Positions 18,821-28,241 of a stretch of DNA of 64,000 nt are shown piece after piece (within the stretch, counting starts at the first letter, position 1; every line of letters starts with the position of its first letter). The notes beneath the pieces were generated by a model. It was not told where the DNA came from and made no database searches. It saw nothing but the letters and a program-made list of their open reading frames with translations. This DNA comes from Pseudomonas fluorescens (lineage in GTDB: Bacteria > Pseudomonadota > Gammaproteobacteria > Pseudomonadales > Pseudomonadaceae). Both the position numbers and the translations under genes were made by a program. Where the stretch lies: NCBI RefSeq assembly GCF_902497875.1, contig NZ_CABVHY010000001.1:248001-312000 (forward strand). The letters run 5' to 3'.

Positions 18821-20161
18821 TTAAACAAGGTGCGACAGCAGCAGGGTCAGCCCCAGCGCGACCAGCGAAGCCAGTACGGTGGCCGAGGTGAACGTCTTCA
18901 AGGCATCGGCTAGCGAGACACCCAAGTACTCCTTGACCACCCAGAAGGCGGAGTCCGTCACATGGGTCCAGCCAATAGCGCCGGCGCCGATGGCGATGCA
19001 GATAATTTCCTTGCTCACGGTTGGATGGGCGCCCAGCATCGGCATCACCATGCCTGCCGCGCTGATCATTGCCACGGTCGCCGAACCGACGGCGAAGTGC
19101 ATCAACCCTGCCACCAACCACGCAAGGACGATGGGATTCATATTCAGTTGCGTCAACGAACCGGCCAGCGCGTTACCCACGCCGCTGTCGATCAAGATGC
19201 CGTTGAATGCCCCACCGGCACCGATGATCAGCAGAATGCTGGCCAGCGGAGGAAAGCTCTTTTGAGTGTGCGCGAGCAAGTCAGACATTGATAAGCCACG
19301 GCGCAAGCCCAGCGCCCAGTAAGCGAACACCACGGCAATGGACAGTGCTATCAGCGGCGTGCCCAGGAACGAAATAACGCTGAATGCTCCGGAGTCAGGG
19401 GGCAGACTGGCCGCGAAGCTTTTCCCTACCATCAGCAGCAGTGGCAGCAGGATGGTCAGCAGCGTCAAGCCAAGGCCTGGCAAGTCCCGGGTCGTGCTGT
19501 CATCGCAATGTTCATCCAGAAAAGCTTCTTGAGCGTCAGGCGCTTCTCTCTTGCACACCAGTTTGACCCACAGCGGTCCGGCAATAATGGCGGTAGGCAG
19601 CGCGACAATGAGGCCGTACACAATAACCTTGCCGACATCGGCGCCCAGCATCCCGGTGATGGCCATAGCGGCAGGGTGCGGGGGCAACATGCAATGAACA
19701 GCCATTAGCGACACGGCCAAGGGCACGCCCAGGTACAGAAGGTTGATCCTGGTCTCTTTGGCGACCACATAGATCAGTGGAATGAGCAGAACGAATCCAA
19801 CCTCGAAGAACACGGGTATGCCCGCAATAAATCCTACGAGCATCATGGCCCATGAGGCACGCTCTTTACCCAGGGCGCTCAATAGCGTCTTGGCGATGCG
19901 CTCCGCGCCACCGGATTCTTCGAGCATCTTGCCGAGTATGCCGCCAAGGCCAATGATCGTTGCCAGGAACCCGAGTGTTCCACCGACACCTTTTTCATAT
20001 GAAGAGGCCATTTGCGCCAGCGGCATGCCTGAACCGATACCCACCACAAAGCTCGCCGCGGTCAAGGCCAGGAAGGCGTGGACGCGAACTTTGACGATAA
20101 GAAAAACGATCAGAATGATCGCGCAAAACAACACCAGCAATAGAGTGGGACCGCTGTGCAT
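18821..20161 (-). CDS. dsdX: D-serine transporter of the GntP family
   Basis: A 446-residue polytopic protein with GntP-family motifs: MPLAQMASSYEKGVGGTLGFLATIIGLGGILGKMLEESGG, GIPVFFEVGFVLLIPLIY, and IIGAGGAFNGILIDSGVG and the late AIGAGAIGWTHVTDSAFW. DsdX is a proton-coupled D-serine importer. The family also contains gluconate permeases, but the neighbouring dsdA and dsdC settle the substrate. Confidence 0.9.
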   Translation of the reverse strand: MHSGPTLLLVLFCAIILIVFLIVKVRVHAFLALTAASFVVGIGSGMPLAQMASSYEKGVGGTLGFLATIIGLGGILGKMLEESGGAERIAKTLLSALGKERASWAMMLVGFIAGIPVFFEVGFVLLIPLIYVVAKETRINLLYLGVPLAVSLMAVHCMLPPHPAAMAITGMLGADVGKVIVYGLIVALPTAIIAGPLWVKLVCKREAPDAQEAFLDEHCDDSTTRDLPGLGLTLLTILLPLLLMVGKSFAASLPPDSGAFSVISFLGTPLIALSIAVVFAYWALGLRRGLSMSDLLAHTQKSFPPLASILLIIGAGGAFNGILIDSGVGNALAGSLTQLNMNPIVLAWLVAGLMHFAVGSATVAMISAAGMVMPMLGAHPTVSKEIICIAIGAGAIGWTHVTDSAFWVVKEYLGVSLADALKTFTSATVLASLVALGLTLLLSHLV

Positions 20162-20195
20162 GGTATCTCCTGGAAGAGCTTTTATTGTTGAAATT

Positions 20196-20211
20196 AGTGA
20201 TAGGAATCACT
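20196..20211. promoter_or_regulatory. Inverted repeat upstream of dsdX (candidate DsdC site)
   Basis: AGTGAT-AGGA-ATCACT, a 6-bp-arm palindrome 35 bases before the dsdX start, the size of a LysR-type binding box. The 331-base stretch 20162-20492 has no gene; it also holds the repeat at 20271. Confidence 0.45.
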
Positions 20212-20270
20212 CTGCTTTCCGGCATTAGAGGCCACTGCACAGGGCCTGACAAAGGATGGATTATCAAGGC

Positions 20271-20293
20271 ATAGATGACAGGGGATCATCTAT
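20271..20293. promoter_or_regulatory. 8-bp-arm inverted repeat in the dsdX-iclR gap
   Basis: ATAGATGA, a 7-base spacer and its exact complement TCATCTAT. It could be an operator for one of the flanking divergent genes or a small hairpin; nothing decides between them. Confidence 0.35.
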
Positions 20294-20492
20294 AAGGGGA
20301 ATGGCATGGGAAACCGCTGCGCCTTTTTGCGAGAGATATTGCCCACCCCCTAAAGCTGATAAATCTTCAGAGACTACCCATGAAGTCAGTCCTGCGGCGA
20401 GGCGTGGGCGGTCACTCGAAAAAGTCTGCTCGTATTTCCCACAGGATGAGAACACGACACCAAAACTGATAATTGCTACCTATACTCAAGCC

Positions 20493-21230
20493 ATGAACGA
20501 CTCTGGAACCAAAAGCATCGCCGATCGTGTCCTGCAGGTATTGGCCTGTGTGGCCAAGGCCGGACGACCGATGGGGGCCAAGCGCATAGCCTCGCAAGTG
20601 GGGATGCCGTTAAGCACGGTTTATCGCCACCTTGCTGTCCTGAAAAAGTGGGGGCTGTTGCAGGAGCACATGACCACGGGTCTCTTTGAACCAGGGGCCA
20701 CGGGTGTGCAGCTAGCCTGGGGTTTTGATCAGAACTCGAACCTGATCAACCAGAGCCGTGACGAAATCAGCGCACTGGTGGAACGGACCGGCGAGAGTGT
20801 CGGCCTGCTGGTGTACAGCAACGAGCAGATGGTCTGTATTGCGATGGAGGAGTGCAGCCGCTCGCTGCGCTGCTCTTTTACCAAGGGCCGCGCACATTCG
20901 TTGATGCATGGCGCGTCCGCAAAAAGCCTGCTGGCTTTTCTGCCCGCAGAGCTTCGCCAGCGCCTTATGCAGGAGCAGTTGGGCGATACGCCGCAATGCC
21001 TGCAGGCATTGGAGAAGGAAATCATTGAAATTCGCAAGAATCGTTTCGCAACCAGCGACAGTGAGGTCGACTTGGGCGTATGGGGGGTCAGTGTGCCACT
21101 GATTTCACATGATGAAACTCTCCAGGGCACCATCACGTTGATGGCACCTTCACTACGAGTTGGACCACGCGAAGCTGAACTGATCCACCTTACAAAAAAA
21201 GCAGGCAGCCGTATCAGCAATCGCTTCTAG
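20493..21230 (+). CDS. IclR-family transcriptional regulator
   Basis: A 245-residue regulator with the IclR winged helix (SIADRVLQVLACVAKAGRPMGAKRIASQVGMPLSTVYRHLAVLKKWGLL) and effector domain containing HSLMHGASAKSLLAFLP and the FATSDSEVDLGVWGVSVPL segment. The ATG at 20493 gives the normal family length; earlier in-frame starts add a non-conserved tail. It stands 63 bases upstream of an ABC transporter and hutF-hutG on the same strand, so it probably controls them, replacing the usual HutC. Confidence 0.88.
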   Translation: MNDSGTKSIADRVLQVLACVAKAGRPMGAKRIASQVGMPLSTVYRHLAVLKKWGLLQEHMTTGLFEPGATGVQLAWGFDQNSNLINQSRDEISALVERTGESVGLLVYSNEQMVCIAMEECSRSLRCSFTKGRAHSLMHGASAKSLLAFLPAELRQRLMQEQLGDTPQCLQALEKEIIEIRKNRFATSDSEVDLGVWGVSVPLISHDETLQGTITLMAPSLRVGPREAELIHLTKKAGSRISNRF

Positions 21231-21293
21231 CTAGCCTGTCACTTGCTAAATGTTCTGAGCCTTTCAGAACTCACCCTCGCCGAGGACCCCTTG

Positions 21294-22049
21294 ATGAATG
21301 CTTCCAAGTTGCTTAGCCCGATCGCTGCGGTATTTGCCCTGTTGACTATGTTTTGCATGCCTGCCCAGGCGGCGGATGAGGTGATGCGAGTAGGCACCGA
21401 CGCCACGTTCCCACCGATGGAATTTATCAAGGACGGTCAGCGAACGGGCTTCGATGTCGAATTGATCGAAGCCATGGGCAAACACATGGGCAAGAAGGTT
21501 GAATGGGTCGACATCGGCTTCAAAGGGCTGATTCCCGGCCTGATTTCCAACCGATTCGACGTGGCGGCCTCGGCCATCTATATGACCGACGAGCGCCGCC
21601 AGGTCGTCAACTTCACCGACTCCTACTACCGCGGCGGTCTGGCTGTGCTGGTCCTCAAGGACGACACCACGATCAATAAACCCGCCGACCTGGTGGCAGG
21701 CAAGAAAGTCACCGCGCAGGTGGGCACCAAATCCATTGAGTTTCTGAAAAACCATTACCCGGCGGTCCAGGTTGTCGAAGTCGAGAAGAACCAGGCCATG
21801 TTCGACCTGCTGACCATTGGCCGGGTCAACGCCGCCGTCACCGGTCGGCCAGCCGCGGTGGAATATGCCAAGTCCGAGCCGAGGGTTCGAGTGCTTGATG
21901 AAGGCCTGACCACGGAGTTGTATGGTTTTGCCATCCGCAAGAATGACAAGGAACTGGCTCAGCAAATGAACCAGGCGTTGCAAACACTGCGCGACAACGG
22001 TGAATACGCAGCACTGACACTGAAGTGGTTTGGCACAACAAAAGAATAA
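21294..22049 (+). CDS. Polar amino acid ABC transporter substrate-binding protein
   Basis: A 251-residue periplasmic protein (SBP_bac_3). The signal peptide of about 24 residues ends in CMPAQA-A and the mature part begins DEVMRVGTDATFPPMEF, with the ligand-binding segments GFKGLIPGLISNRFDVAASAIYMTDERR and the AQVGTKSIEFLKN hinge. The start at 21294 is preferred because the signal peptide then has normal length. It serves the permease and ATPase encoded next; the link to hutFG suggests formiminoglutamate, formylglutamate or histidine-like ligands. Confidence 0.87.
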   Translation: MNASKLLSPIAAVFALLTMFCMPAQAADEVMRVGTDATFPPMEFIKDGQRTGFDVELIEAMGKHMGKKVEWVDIGFKGLIPGLISNRFDVAASAIYMTDERRQVVNFTDSYYRGGLAVLVLKDDTTINKPADLVAGKKVTAQVGTKSIEFLKNHYPAVQVVEVEKNQAMFDLLTIGRVNAAVTGRPAAVEYAKSEPRVRVLDEGLTTELYGFAIRKNDKELAQQMNQALQTLRDNGEYAALTLKWFGTTKE

Positions 22050-22117
22050 TGACCTGATCGCCGTCCTGCGTATCCGCGCCGGATGTCTTCCAGTGGCTTA
22101 ACTTGCGGAGTACATAT

Positions 22118-22783
22118 ATGGACCTCGATTTTTCCCCGGTCTGGGCCGGCTGGCGCGCGCTTTTAGCGGGTACCGGTGTCACCCTCGAAATCACGGCTGC
22201 AGCGCTGGTGCTGAGTTGTATTCTGGGTCTGTTGATCGGGCTTGGTCGGCTGAACAAAGACCGCGCCATTATCTACGGTTTCTGCACCACCTACCTGACA
22301 CTGGTGCGCGGCACGCCGTTGCTGGTGCAACTGTTCATCCTGTTTTTCGGCTTGCCGCATTTCGGCATTCAGTTGCCCGCGTATGTGTGCGGCATCTTCG
22401 GCCTGGGCATCTACAGCGCGGCCTATGTGTCGGAAGTTGTCCGTGGCTCCATTCAGTCAGTCGAAAAAGGCCAGATGGAAGCCGCGCGCTCGCTGGGCTT
22501 GCCGTACAAGATGGCGATGCGCAAGGTCATCCTGCCCCAGGCGTTTGTCCGGATGATCCCGGCACTGGGTAACGAGTTCATCGCATTGATCAAGAACTCT
22601 GCGCTGGTCTCGTTGTTGACCATTGCCGACGTCATGCACGAGGGCGAGAAAATCATCAGCGTGTCCTACCGCTCGCTTGAAGTGTACCTGGCTATCGCGT
22701 TCATTTATCTGATGCTCACCGGTACCACAACATTGATTCTGCGCAGAACCGAAAAAGTGCTGCGTGCGGACGGGAGAGCGTGA
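22118..22783 (+). CDS. Polar amino acid ABC transporter permease
   Basis: A 221-residue HisM/GlnP-type permease with about five membrane segments and the conserved EAA loop [34 protein letters not shown]. It is preceded by GGAG and overlaps the next start by one base. It is the only permease in this operon, so it should act as a homodimer. Confidence 0.88.
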   Translation: MDLDFSPVWAGWRALLAGTGVTLEITAAALVLSCILGLLIGLGRLNKDRAIIYGFCTTYLTLVRGTPLLVQLFILFFGLPHFGIQLPAYVCGIFGLGIYSAAYVSEVVRGSIQSVEKGQMEAARSLGLPYKMAMRKVILPQAFVRMIPALGNEFIALIKNSALVSLLTIADVMHEGEKIISVSYRSLEVYLAIAFIYLMLTGTTTLILRRTEKVLRADGRA

Positions 22784-23556
22784 TGACTGCAACCATTATC
22801 GACATCAAGAACCTGAGCAAATCGTTCGGTACTCATCAGGTGCTGCATAACATCGATTTCTCCGTGCAGACCAGCCAGGTGGTGGTGGTGATCGGGCCCA
22901 GCGGCTCCGGCAAGAGCACCTTCCTGCGGTGCATGAACGGCCTGGAAACCGCGGAAGGCGGCACGCTTCACGTTTGCGGTCACACCGTGGTCGAGCAGGG
23001 CAAAATGATGTCCGAGGCGAAACTGGATGAAATGCGCAGCGAAGTGGGCATGGTCTTTCAGTCCTTCAATCTGTTCCCGCATCTGACTGTGCTGGAAAAC
23101 GTCACGCTGGCGCCCCTGTCCCTGGGCAGGAAGTCGCGCAAGGAAGCCCATGAGCAGGGCTTGCAGCTGCTCGATAAGGTTGGCCTGAAACACAAGGCCG
23201 ATGTGTATCCCGGCACCCTGTCCGGAGGCCAGAAGCAGCGAGTGGCAATTGCCCGCGCCTTGGCCATGGACCCCAAAGTGATGTTGTTCGATGAGCCAAC
23301 CTCGGCGCTCGACCCGGAACTGGTGGGCGAAGTGTTGCAGGTGATGCAGACCCTGGCCGCAGAGGGCATGACCATGATCATCGTCACCCACGAAATGGGT
23401 TTTGCCCGTGAAGTGGCCGATGTGGTGGTGGTGATGGACCAGGGCGCGATCGTCGAGGCAGGCCCACCGGCTCAGTTGTTCACCGCACCCAAGGAAGCGC
23501 GAACACGCAGCTTTCTGCAAAATGTCTTGGCCCGCGACGCTTCGCACGCTGGCTGA
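22783..23556 (+). CDS. Polar amino acid ABC transporter ATP-binding protein
   Basis: A 257-residue GlnQ/HisP-type ATPase with Walker [11 protein letters not shown]-loop [11 protein letters not shown], signature [15 protein letters not shown] and Walker [16 protein letters not shown]. The start overlaps the permease stop (TGATG arrangement), indicating tight coupling. Confidence 0.9.
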   Translation: MTATIIDIKNLSKSFGTHQVLHNIDFSVQTSQVVVVIGPSGSGKSTFLRCMNGLETAEGGTLHVCGHTVVEQGKMMSEAKLDEMRSEVGMVFQSFNLFPHLTVLENVTLAPLSLGRKSRKEAHEQGLQLLDKVGLKHKADVYPGTLSGGQKQRVAIARALAMDPKVMLFDEPTSALDPELVGEVLQVMQTLAAEGMTMIIVTHEMGFAREVADVVVVMDQGAIVEAGPPAQLFTAPKEARTRSFLQNVLARDASHAG

Positions 23557-23591
23557 TCGGCCCTTTCTTGTCTGTCTTTTGCGAGGTTACC

Positions 23592-25040
23592 GTGAAGCCC
23601 GATGTTGATATGAATGCTCCCGTTGATCGCGATTCAAGCCCTGTGCTGGCCCATCGCAGCCTGTTTGCCGAAAGTGCACTGCTGCCTGACGGTTGGCACA
23701 ACAATGTGCTGTTGCGCTGGGATGAGACCGGCGATCTGACCGAGATCCGTGTCGATGCTGCCCGCAGCCCGGACATGCCGCTGGCGCGCGGCCCAGTGGT
23801 CAGCGGCATGCCGAATCTGCATTCTCATACGTTTCAGCGCGCCATGGCCGGCCTGACCGAAACCATGGGCGACCCGGCTGATTCGTTCTGGAGCTGGCGC
23901 ACGTTGATGTACCGGTTCGCCCAACGTTTGCAGCCGCAGCATTTGCACGCCATCGGCCGCCATCTCTACATCGAGATGCTCAAGGCTGGTTATACGTCGG
24001 TGTGCGAATTTCACTATGTGCACCACGGTGCCGACGGGCAGCCTTATGACAATCCGGCAGAGCTTGCGCAGCGCATCGTCAGCGCGGCGCAAGAGGTCGG
24101 TATTGGCATGACGTTGTTGCCGGTTCTCTATCAGTACAGCGGCTTCGGGCAGGCCGAGCCCCTGGCCCACCAACGACGTTTCATCTCTTCGCCAGAGTGG
24201 ATTCTGGACCTGCGCCAGCGGCTGAAGACATCCATGCCCGAACACGCCAATCTGCGCTATGGCGTGGCACCGCATTCCTTGCGCGCCGTGTCTGAGGCGT
24301 CGCTGTCGGCGCTGCTCGACGGTCTGAACGCCGATGACCCCCAGGCGCCGATCCACGTTCATATCGCCGAGCAGACCAAGGCAGTCGACGACTGCATCGC
24401 GACCCTCGGCCAGCGTCCGGTTGAATGGCTGCTGGCGCGCCAACCCGTGGACAGCCGCTGGTGCCTGGTGCATGCCACGCACATGACCGACAGCGAATAC
24501 GCCGACCTCGCTCGCAGTGGTGCCACGGCGGGCCTGTGCCCGACGACCGAGGCCAACCTGGGCGACGGTCTGTTCGATGCCCCACGGTACCTGGCGGCCA
24601 ACGGCCGCTGGGGGATTGGCTCTGACAGCAATATCACCGTCAACCCTTGGTCCGAACTGCGCTTGCTTGAGTACGGCCAGCGCCTGCTGCACCGACGCCG
24701 CAACGTACTGGCCGAGGTAAACGCCCCAGTGATTGCCGACCGGTTGTTCAGTCAGGCCGTGATCGGCGGCGCCGCGGCAACCGGCCGGCGGGTAGCGGGG
24801 TTGTCTGTGGGGCAGCGCGCCGACTTTGTCGTGATCGACCGCGATGCGCCCAATGTCGACCAGAACAATCCGCGACAACTGCTCTCTGCACTGGTGTTCT
24901 GCGAACATGGCGGTCATCCGGTGCGCGACGTTTTCGTCGGCGGAAAAAAAGTCATCGATAACGGCCAGCATGCTCTGCAGGTCAGCGCTCTGCACGACTA
25001 CCGCGCCGCCCTTGCCGAGTTGTTGAAGGAAGCCGTATGA
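23592..25040 (+). CDS. hutF: Formimidoylglutamate deiminase
   Basis: About 482 residues; an amidohydrolase-superfamily enzyme with the metal motif NLHSHTFQRAMAG, the HIAEQ and LVHATHMTD motifs and the late metal Asp in GIGSDSNITVN. HutF hydrolyses N-formimino-L-glutamate to N-formyl-L-glutamate and ammonia. GTG at 23592 with GAGG upstream is taken as start; ATG at 23610 is also possible. It overlaps hutG by 4 bases. The earlier Hut enzymes are not in this window. Confidence 0.9.
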   Translation: MKPDVDMNAPVDRDSSPVLAHRSLFAESALLPDGWHNNVLLRWDETGDLTEIRVDAARSPDMPLARGPVVSGMPNLHSHTFQRAMAGLTETMGDPADSFWSWRTLMYRFAQRLQPQHLHAIGRHLYIEMLKAGYTSVCEFHYVHHGADGQPYDNPAELAQRIVSAAQEVGIGMTLLPVLYQYSGFGQAEPLAHQRRFISSPEWILDLRQRLKTSMPEHANLRYGVAPHSLRAVSEASLSALLDGLNADDPQAPIHVHIAEQTKAVDDCIATLGQRPVEWLLARQPVDSRWCLVHATHMTDSEYADLARSGATAGLCPTTEANLGDGLFDAPRYLAANGRWGIGSDSNITVNPWSELRLLEYGQRLLHRRRNVLAEVNAPVIADRLFSQAVIGGAAATGRRVAGLSVGQRADFVVIDRDAPNVDQNNPRQLLSALVFCEHGGHPVRDVFVGGKKVIDNGQHALQVSALHDYRAALAELLKEAV

Positions 25041-25840
25041 GTCACGACGCCGTATTCAGCCTGCAGCAGGGCTGTGGTCCGCTGCTGATCTCCATGCCTC
25101 ATGTGGGGACCCATCTGCCCGACGACCTTCGAGCCCGATTCAGTCCTACCGGACTTGCCGTGGACGACACTGACTGGCATATAGAGTCGCTATACGACTT
25201 TGCCATCGCTCAGGGCGCATCCGTGTTGCGGCCGCTGTGCTCACGGTATGTGATCGACCTGAATCGCCCGGCCGACGGTGAAAACCTGTACCCCGGCCAG
25301 AACACTACCGGCCTGTGTCCGCTCACCACCTTCGACGGCGTGCCCCTGTACCTTGATGGGCAGGCGCCAGACGAGGCGGAAACGGCGCGTCGCCTTGAGC
25401 GTTATTGGCAGCCGTACCACCGCGCTCTGCAGTCGGAGCTCGAGCGAATCAAAGCCGCCCACGGCTATGCCTTGCTATGGGATGCCCATTCGATTCGATC
25501 GGTTATCCCCCATCTGTTCGATGGAGAACTGCCGGTGTTCAACTTCGGAACGGCAAACGCGACCTCATGCGCGGCTGGCATCGCCGAAGCCCTGCTGGCC
25601 TCGGCCAAGGACGCCGCGCCGGACTTGCCTGCGGTGTTGAACGGTCGCTTCAAGGGCGGCCATATCACCCGCACCTACGGTAACCCTGCACAACAGGTGC
25701 ATGCGATTCAGCTCGAGTTGGCGCAGCGCAGCTACATGCAGGAGGTCGCACCCTATGCGCTGGACGAGAAGTTGGTGGCTCGGCTGAAGCCGGTGCTGGC
25801 GGCGCTGGTGGAGCAGTTCATGGCGTACAAGCCCGGCTGA
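25037..25840 (+). CDS. hutG: N-formylglutamate deformylase
   Basis: A 267-residue N-formylglutamate amidohydrolase with the zinc motif ISMPHVGTHLP, the DTDWHIESLYDFA and RYVIDLNRPADG segments, LLWDAHSIRS and the late GGHITRTYG. It hydrolyses N-formylglutamate to glutamate and formate, the last step after HutF. Start overlaps the hutF stop (ATGA). Confidence 0.92.
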   Translation: MSHDAVFSLQQGCGPLLISMPHVGTHLPDDLRARFSPTGLAVDDTDWHIESLYDFAIAQGASVLRPLCSRYVIDLNRPADGENLYPGQNTTGLCPLTTFDGVPLYLDGQAPDEAETARRLERYWQPYHRALQSELERIKAAHGYALLWDAHSIRSVIPHLFDGELPVFNFGTANATSCAAGIAEALLASAKDAAPDLPAVLNGRFKGGHITRTYGNPAQQVHAIQLELAQRSYMQEVAPYALDEKLVARLKPVLAALVEQFMAYKPG

Positions 25841-25990
25841 GTCTCACCTGGTAAATGACAGGTGGGTGGTGATATCAGGTAGTGAGTCGCTGAGTGTTGC
25901 GAGACTCTTCGCCAGCCAATCGCCCTCGACTGCAGGGTTCAGCGCCATGCCGGCCAGCAGGCTGCTCCAGGCATTCATAACAACGCAGTA

Positions 25991-26024
25991 ACGACAAAGC
26001 CCTGAATAATCGGGGCTTTGTCGT
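25991..26024. terminator. Hairpin terminator after hutG
   Basis: Perfect 12-bp stem with left arm ACGACAAAGCCC and a loop of about 10 bases. The gene-free stretch 25841-26457 otherwise holds only a short minus-strand ORF of no recognisable family and the two operators listed next. Confidence 0.75.
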
Positions 26025-26268
26025 ATAAAGATGGCGCAGACGATTGTCCGCCAAGCTGATCGTCGTCTTGCTGTCGTTCTTCTTGAGGTTTGCTGTAGCG
26101 CTTTATCCACGCACATACGAAACCCGGGGCGATTCAGACCACCCCATATTCCTCCCACGACCTGTCCACCTGGTTCAGGGCAGGATTCGACCTCCAGAGC
26201 CTGGTCTTTCAGCGCCTTCACTCCCAAATGCTTTGACAATCAACCTGTCATCTGCAACGATAATTTTG

Positions 26269-26280
26269 TCAGTGTACTGA
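26269..26280. promoter_or_regulatory. Pic operator copy 1 (picC upstream)
   Basis: TCAGTGTACTGA, arms TCAGT/ACTGA. First of six copies at pic-related promoters; it lies 178 bases before picC. Confidence 0.7.
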
Positions 26281-26379
26281 TTGAATTTGGCACATTGGCA
26301 TTTCGTGAAAAGCATGTGATGTAGCTGGGCACGCTCCGCCTCCAGAGTCGATTGATGCAGCAGTCCGGCCGGCTTGAAT

Positions 26380-26395
26380 GATCAGTATACTGATC
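26380..26395. promoter_or_regulatory. Pic operator copy 2, perfect palindrome (picC promoter)
   Basis: GATCAGTATACTGATC is a perfect 16-bp palindrome 63 bases before picC. Its core TATACT resembles a -10 element, so binding here would block RNA polymerase directly. Confidence 0.78.
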
Positions 26396-26457
26396 TTCTG
26401 GTTGCGAGAGGCGAAGCGAGCAGCAGTGAGTTCTGAACCTTCTGACAGGGCCTTACA

Positions 26458-27426
26458 ATGAAAACCACTAAACCCCGAAAGATAACTTTCGAAGAGCATT
26501 TCATGACCCCGGGTTTCGAGGGGTACTCCAAAAGCTTCATTCAACATATGAAACCTGAAATGCTCGCCAGGCTGAGCGCGCAGTTGAGCGATTTCGATGA
26601 GCTTCGTCTGAGTGAAATGGATCGCTACGGCATCGATTTCAGCATCTTGTCGCAGACCGGTCCCGGGGTTCAAGGCGAGCAGGATCTCAAGCAGGCGTTG
26701 GCACAAGCCCAGCGCAGCAATGATTACCTGGCGCAACAGGTACAACGTCATCCGACACGCTTCGGCGGTTTCGCCAGTCTACCCATGCACGACCCAAAAC
26801 TGGCGGCCGCCGAGCTCACCCGTGCGGTCAAGGACCTGGGATTCAAGGGCGCATTGGTGAATGGTCATACCCAAGGCAGGTATTACGACGACCCTGCCTA
26901 TGATGAGTTCTGGGCGTGTATGCAGGAACTTGACGCCCCTTTTTATCTGCATCCGTCAGATGCCTATGTTTTTCCTCAGGTGTTCGACGGCCATCCAGAA
27001 ATGCGTGGCGCGGCGTGGGGCTGGGGTGTTGAAACAGCCAGTCATGCCTTGCGCCTGCTGTTCGGTGGGGTGTTCGATCGTTTTCCTGACCTCAAGGTCA
27101 TTCTGGGTCACATGGGCGAAGGCCTGCCGTTTATCCCGTGGCGCCTCGACAACCGCTTCGCGGTTTACCCCCATGGCGTACATCTGGAGCGAGCGCCCTC
27201 TGAATACATCGGCAGCAATATCCTGGTGACGACATCAGGGGTTTGCTCCCCGTCCGCTTTGAAATGTGCACTGGCGGAGTTGGGAACGGAAGCTGTGATG
27301 TTCTCCGTCGACTACCCCTACGAGTCTACGGCCGTTGCCGTCGAGTTCATCGATTCGGTTGATATTGATGAAGAGGTGCGCGCCCAGATCTGCCATGGCA
27401 ACGCTGAACACTTATTCAAGCTCTGA
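26458..27426 (+). CDS. picC: 3,6-dihydroxypicolinate decarboxylase (probable)
   Basis: A 322-residue amidohydrolase-2 protein of the 2,3-dihydroxybenzoate/gamma-resorcylate decarboxylase type: N-terminal ITFEEHF in place of HxH, APFYLHPSD with a metal His, VILGHMGEGLPF, and the late FSVDYPYES with the catalytic Asp. Such enzymes decarboxylate hydroxylated aromatic acids without cofactors other than a metal. In the pic pathway PicC turns 3,6-dihydroxypicolinate into 2,5-dihydroxypyridine. It heads an operon with picG, picE, picD and picF, whose substrates follow directly from this product. Assignment rests on family plus context. Confidence 0.82.
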   Translation: MKTTKPRKITFEEHFMTPGFEGYSKSFIQHMKPEMLARLSAQLSDFDELRLSEMDRYGIDFSILSQTGPGVQGEQDLKQALAQAQRSNDYLAQQVQRHPTRFGGFASLPMHDPKLAAAELTRAVKDLGFKGALVNGHTQGRYYDDPAYDEFWACMQELDAPFYLHPSDAYVFPQVFDGHPEMRGAAWGWGVETASHALRLLFGGVFDRFPDLKVILGHMGEGLPFIPWRLDNRFAVYPHGVHLERAPSEYIGSNILVTTSGVCSPSALKCALAELGTEAVMFSVDYPYESTAVAVEFIDSVDIDEEVRAQICHGNAEHLFKL

Positions 27427-27479
27427 ATCCGCCCACGCCACACCGACCACGTCAATCCGCTAATACCGAGACTTTTATC

Positions 27480-28232
27480 ATGACCAAGCTCCTGCGCATC
27501 GGGCAAATCGTGCCCAGCTCCAATACCACCATGGAAACCGAAATCCCTGCGATGCTGGCCGCCCGCCAGTTGATCCGGCCTGAGCGCTTCACTTTTCACT
27601 CCAGCCGTATGCGCATGAAGCATGTGTGCAAGGAAGAGCTGGCGGCGATGGATGCTCAATCCGACCGCTGCGCCCTTGAGTTGTCGGACGCGCGTGTCGA
27701 TGTCCTCGGCTACGCCTGCCTGGTGGCAATCATGTCCATGGGCAGGGGGTACCATCGCGAGTCTCAACAACGCTTGAGCAAGGTTACCCAGGATAACGAT
27801 GCTCCGGCACCGGTGATTACCAGTGCGGGTGCCCTGGTGGACGGCATCAAAGTGCTCGGCGCCAAACGCATTGCTTTGGTGGCGCCCTATATGCGGCCGC
27901 TCACGGAGCTGGTGGTCGACTATATCGAGCACGAAGGCATCGAAGTCAAAGTCTGGCACGCGCTGGAAATCCAGGACAATCTGGCGGTCGCTCGGCATGA
28001 TCCGGCCAACCTGCCGGGCATCGTTGCCGGTCTGGACCTTGAGGGTGTCGATGCCATCGTTCTGTCGGCCTGCGTGCAAATGCCTTCATTGAGCGCGGTG
28101 GCTATGGTCGAGGCACAAACCGGAAAGCCGGTGCTGACCGCCGCCATCGCCACGACCTACGCCATGCTCAAGGCGCTGAACCTCGAGCCGATCGTTCCTG
28201 GTGCCGGTGCTCTGCTGTCCGGTGCCTACTGA
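27480..28232 (+). CDS. picG: Maleate cis-trans isomerase
   Basis: A 250-residue Asp/Glu racemase-superfamily enzyme with QIVPSSNTTMETE, the first catalytic Cys in LGYACLVAIMS and the second in LSACVQMPSL. It isomerises maleate to fumarate, the last step of the maleamate pathway; NicE is the counterpart in nicotinate degradation. Second gene of the picC operon. Confidence 0.88.
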   Translation: MTKLLRIGQIVPSSNTTMETEIPAMLAARQLIRPERFTFHSSRMRMKHVCKEELAAMDAQSDRCALELSDARVDVLGYACLVAIMSMGRGYHRESQQRLSKVTQDNDAPAPVITSAGALVDGIKVLGAKRIALVAPYMRPLTELVVDYIEHEGIEVKVWHALEIQDNLAVARHDPANLPGIVAGLDLEGVDAIVLSACVQMPSLSAVAMVEAQTGKPVLTAAIATTYAMLKALNLEPIVPGAGALLSGAY

Positions 28233-28241
28233 GGAAGTGTC

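Noticed and set aside
25844..26239. A 131-codon minus-strand frame between hutG and picC
   Set aside because: No recognisable family, it runs through a terminator hairpin, and it lacks a convincing ribosome site. Its last 44 codons might be an old remnant, but nothing supports a function.
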